NCBI GenBank assembly: GCA_027487015.1 | Contig: JAIYEK010000129.1 | Span: 1-33,585, forward strand | Reading direction: 5' to 3' | DNA: 33,585 nucleotides | Source: Erythrobacteraceae bacterium | Lineage (GTDB): Bacteria; Pseudomonadota; Alphaproteobacteria; Sphingomonadales; Sphingomonadaceae | Shown here: one piece after another, positions 32,648 to 33,585 of the stretch | How the letters are laid out: the number at the start of each line of letters is the position of its first letter | Position numbering within the stretch: position 1 is the first letter of the stretch | Program-made: the position numbers and the translations under genes | The notes under the pieces: generated by a model | Told to the model about the DNA's origin: nothing | Databases searched by the model: none | The model's input: the letters and a program-made list of their open reading frames with translations, nothing else

Positions 32648-33282
32648 TGACCGGCCCCTCGGCATCGGACAATTATGCCGGGGTCTATGAAGGCCGCCTC
32701 CAGCCGGGGACGCGCCCTGCGCTGCTGATTGTCGATGTCGTGACGGCCTATCTGACCGAAGGCTCGGCGCTGTTCATGGAAACCGCCGCGGCGGCGCGCG
32801 ATTGCAATGCGCGGCTGGCAGCGGCGGCGCGGGCGGCGGGCGTGCCGGTGGTGTTCACCAACGTCCAGTACAAGCCTGATGGCTCGGATGGCGGGGTGTT
32901 CTACCGCAAGGCGCCGGTCCTCAAGGCCTTCGTCGAAGGATCGCCGCTGGGTGCCTTCCCCGAAGGCCTCACCCCGCTTGAGGGCGAGCGCGTCGTCACC
33001 AAGCAATATCCTAGCGCCTTCTTCGCCACCGGCCTTGCCGAGGCGCTGCATGCCGAGGGCATCGATACACTGCTGATCACCGGCTATTCCACCTCCGGCT
33101 GCGTGCGCGCCTCAGCGCTCGATGCGATGCAATATGGTTTCGTGCCGCTAGTGGTGCGCGAGGCCTGCGCCGACCGCCACCCCGCCCCGCACGAGGCCAA
33201 CCTGTTCGACCTTCAGGCCAAGTATGCCGAGGTCATCACCGAGGCCGAGGCGCTGGCAGTGATCGGCGCCAGCAGCACCTAA
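32647..33282 (+). CDS. Cysteine hydrolase (isochorismatase / N-carbamoylsarcosine amidase family)
   Basis: A 211-residue hydrolase of the isochorismatase-like fold with the Asp-Lys-Cys triad D30 (LLIVDVVTAY), K119 (VVTKQYPSAF) and C152 (YSTSGCVRAS). Members cut N-carbamoyl or simple amide bonds (N-carbamoylsarcosine, maleamate, nicotinamide). YSTSGCVR with TSGCVRAS is the form common among N-carbamoylsarcosine amidase-like proteins. The ATG overlaps the CoA-transferase stop (TGATG), so it is the last gene of the operon. An N-carbamoyl product from ring opening by the hydantoinase pair would be a fitting substrate; this is inference. Confidence 0.9.
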   Translation: MTGPSASDNYAGVYEGRLQPGTRPALLIVDVVTAYLTEGSALFMETAAAARDCNARLAAAARAAGVPVVFTNVQYKPDGSDGGVFYRKAPVLKAFVEGSPLGAFPEGLTPLEGERVVTKQYPSAFFATGLAEALHAEGIDTLLITGYSTSGCVRASALDAMQYGFVPLVVREACADRHPAPHEANLFDLQAKYAEVITEAEALAVIGASST

Positions 33283-33293
33283 AACTGCGTTCG

Positions 33294-33318
33294 CCAATCC
33301 TTGGTGAAAATTCCCAAG
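33294..33318. repeat. Nested inverted repeats, possible activator site
   Basis: CCAA-N3-TTGG (33294-33304) overlaps CTTGG-N9-CCAAG (33300-33318). The elements lie about 100-120 bases before the expected start of the sigma-54 promoter, the usual place for an enhancer-binding protein. Short repeats, so moderate weight only. Confidence 0.35.
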
Positions 33319-33390
33319 CTTTCGGTTGGCTGAACATCGCGTTTGCTGCGCGCAAGCATCGAAACCCCAGAAATCCGCCATTCTTCGAGT

Positions 33391-33407
33391 TTGGCACACC
33401 TCCTGCA
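33391..33407 (+). promoter_or_regulatory. Sigma-54 (RpoN) promoter candidate
   Basis: TTGGCACACCTCCTGCA matches the consensus TTGGCAC-N4-Y-TTGC-W at all but one fixed position (CTGC instead of TTGC), with the essential GG (33393-33394) and GC (33405-33406) exactly ten bases apart. Transcription would start near 33418, giving a leader of about 50 bases before the small ORF at 33470. Confidence 0.6.
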
Positions 33408-33469
33408 ATGTATCTGGCATCCCCGGGATGAGCCCGGACAACACTAGAAACACTCAAAGGAGACCCCAC

Positions 33470-33583
33470 ATGTACGCCAACGAAACCTCGAACCGCCTCT
33501 TCGCCGCCGCTTTCTCGGTCGTGATCTCGGCAGCCTTCTTCGCTTTCGCGATCATCCCCGCCAGCCCCTCGCTCGTCGCCTGA
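33470..33583 (+). CDS. 37-residue membrane peptide
   Basis: A small ORF starting MYANETSNRLFAAAFSVV and ending in a hydrophobic stretch that forms one membrane segment (about residues 10-30), then a short Pro/Ser tail. AAAGGAGA lies six bases before the ATG, an excellent ribosome site, and the sigma-54 promoter candidate is about 65 bases upstream, which together support a real gene. It ends two bases before the edge of the window. I do not know its function; a stress-linked membrane peptide would fit its control, but nothing in the sequence says so. Confidence 0.7.
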   Translation: MYANETSNRLFAAAFSVVISAAFFAFAIIPASPSLVA

Positions 33584-33585
33584 TC

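Overview
The window is high-GC DNA with almost no intergenic space and many stop/start overlaps (ATGA, GTGA, TGATG). Gene content suggests an alphaproteobacterium, most likely a sphingomonad of the Erythrobacter type. The clues are a TonB-dependent receptor beside a catabolic operon, a sterol-desaturase-family protein, a cyanide-insensitive-type bd oxidase and the overall style of the proteins. This placement is inference from content; there is no rRNA or other marker gene in the window. No tRNA, rRNA, CRISPR array, insertion sequence or phage gene was seen, and no gene-free stretch exceeds about 200 bases.

Layout. (1) 1-2228, minus: cydA and the start of cydB (cut by the window edge), a short-Q-loop bd-type quinol oxidase. 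(2) 2333-5970: a sulfur/persulfide module. A minus-strand operon of four overlapping genes (MBL-fold persulfide-dioxygenase-like hydrolase, two YeeE/YedE half-transporters, a TSUP exporter) faces a plus-strand pair (1-Cys peroxiredoxin and a cysteine-free ArsR-type regulator) across an AT-rich divergent promoter. (3) 5980-7673, minus: a small unknown membrane protein and a sterol desaturase/fatty acid hydroxylase family protein. (4) 7809-20209, minus: a ten-gene run consisting of an ABC uptake system, a NikR-like ribbon-helix-helix regulator, two DUF1989 proteins, a biotin-dependent 'urea' carboxylase, allophanate hydrolase, then a hybrid histidine kinase and a LuxR-type response regulator. 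The DUF1989 pair together with carboxylase and AtzF matches the known guanidine route (guanidine to carboxyguanidine to allophanate to ammonia and CO2). (5) 20390-21358, plus: an exported beta-propeller protein divergent from the ABC operon, ended by a strong convergent terminator. (6) 21449-33282: a two-armed catabolic locus around a GntR/FCD regulator. The minus arm holds an Asp/Glu-racemase-fold protein lacking both catalytic cysteines, two NTF2-like proteins and a TonB-dependent receptor. The plus arm holds the regulator, an HMG-CoA-lyase-family enzyme, hydantoinase A and B, a family III CoA-transferase and a cysteine hydrolase. (7) 33283-33585: a good sigma-54 promoter match before a 37-residue membrane peptide.

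The most notable signals are two regulatory circuits readable from the DNA. The first is a pair of NikR-spaced (6-16-6) inverted repeats, one before the NikR-like regulator and one in the divergent ABC/propeller promoter; the regulator has lost two of three nickel ligands in its ligand strand, and no guanidine-I riboswitch is visible. The second is an identical 12-bp palindrome, ATTGTATACAAA, in front of both arms of the hydantoinase-type locus. That locus looks like an uptake-plus-degradation pathway for a cyclic amide/ureide or ketone-type compound whose substrate I cannot name.
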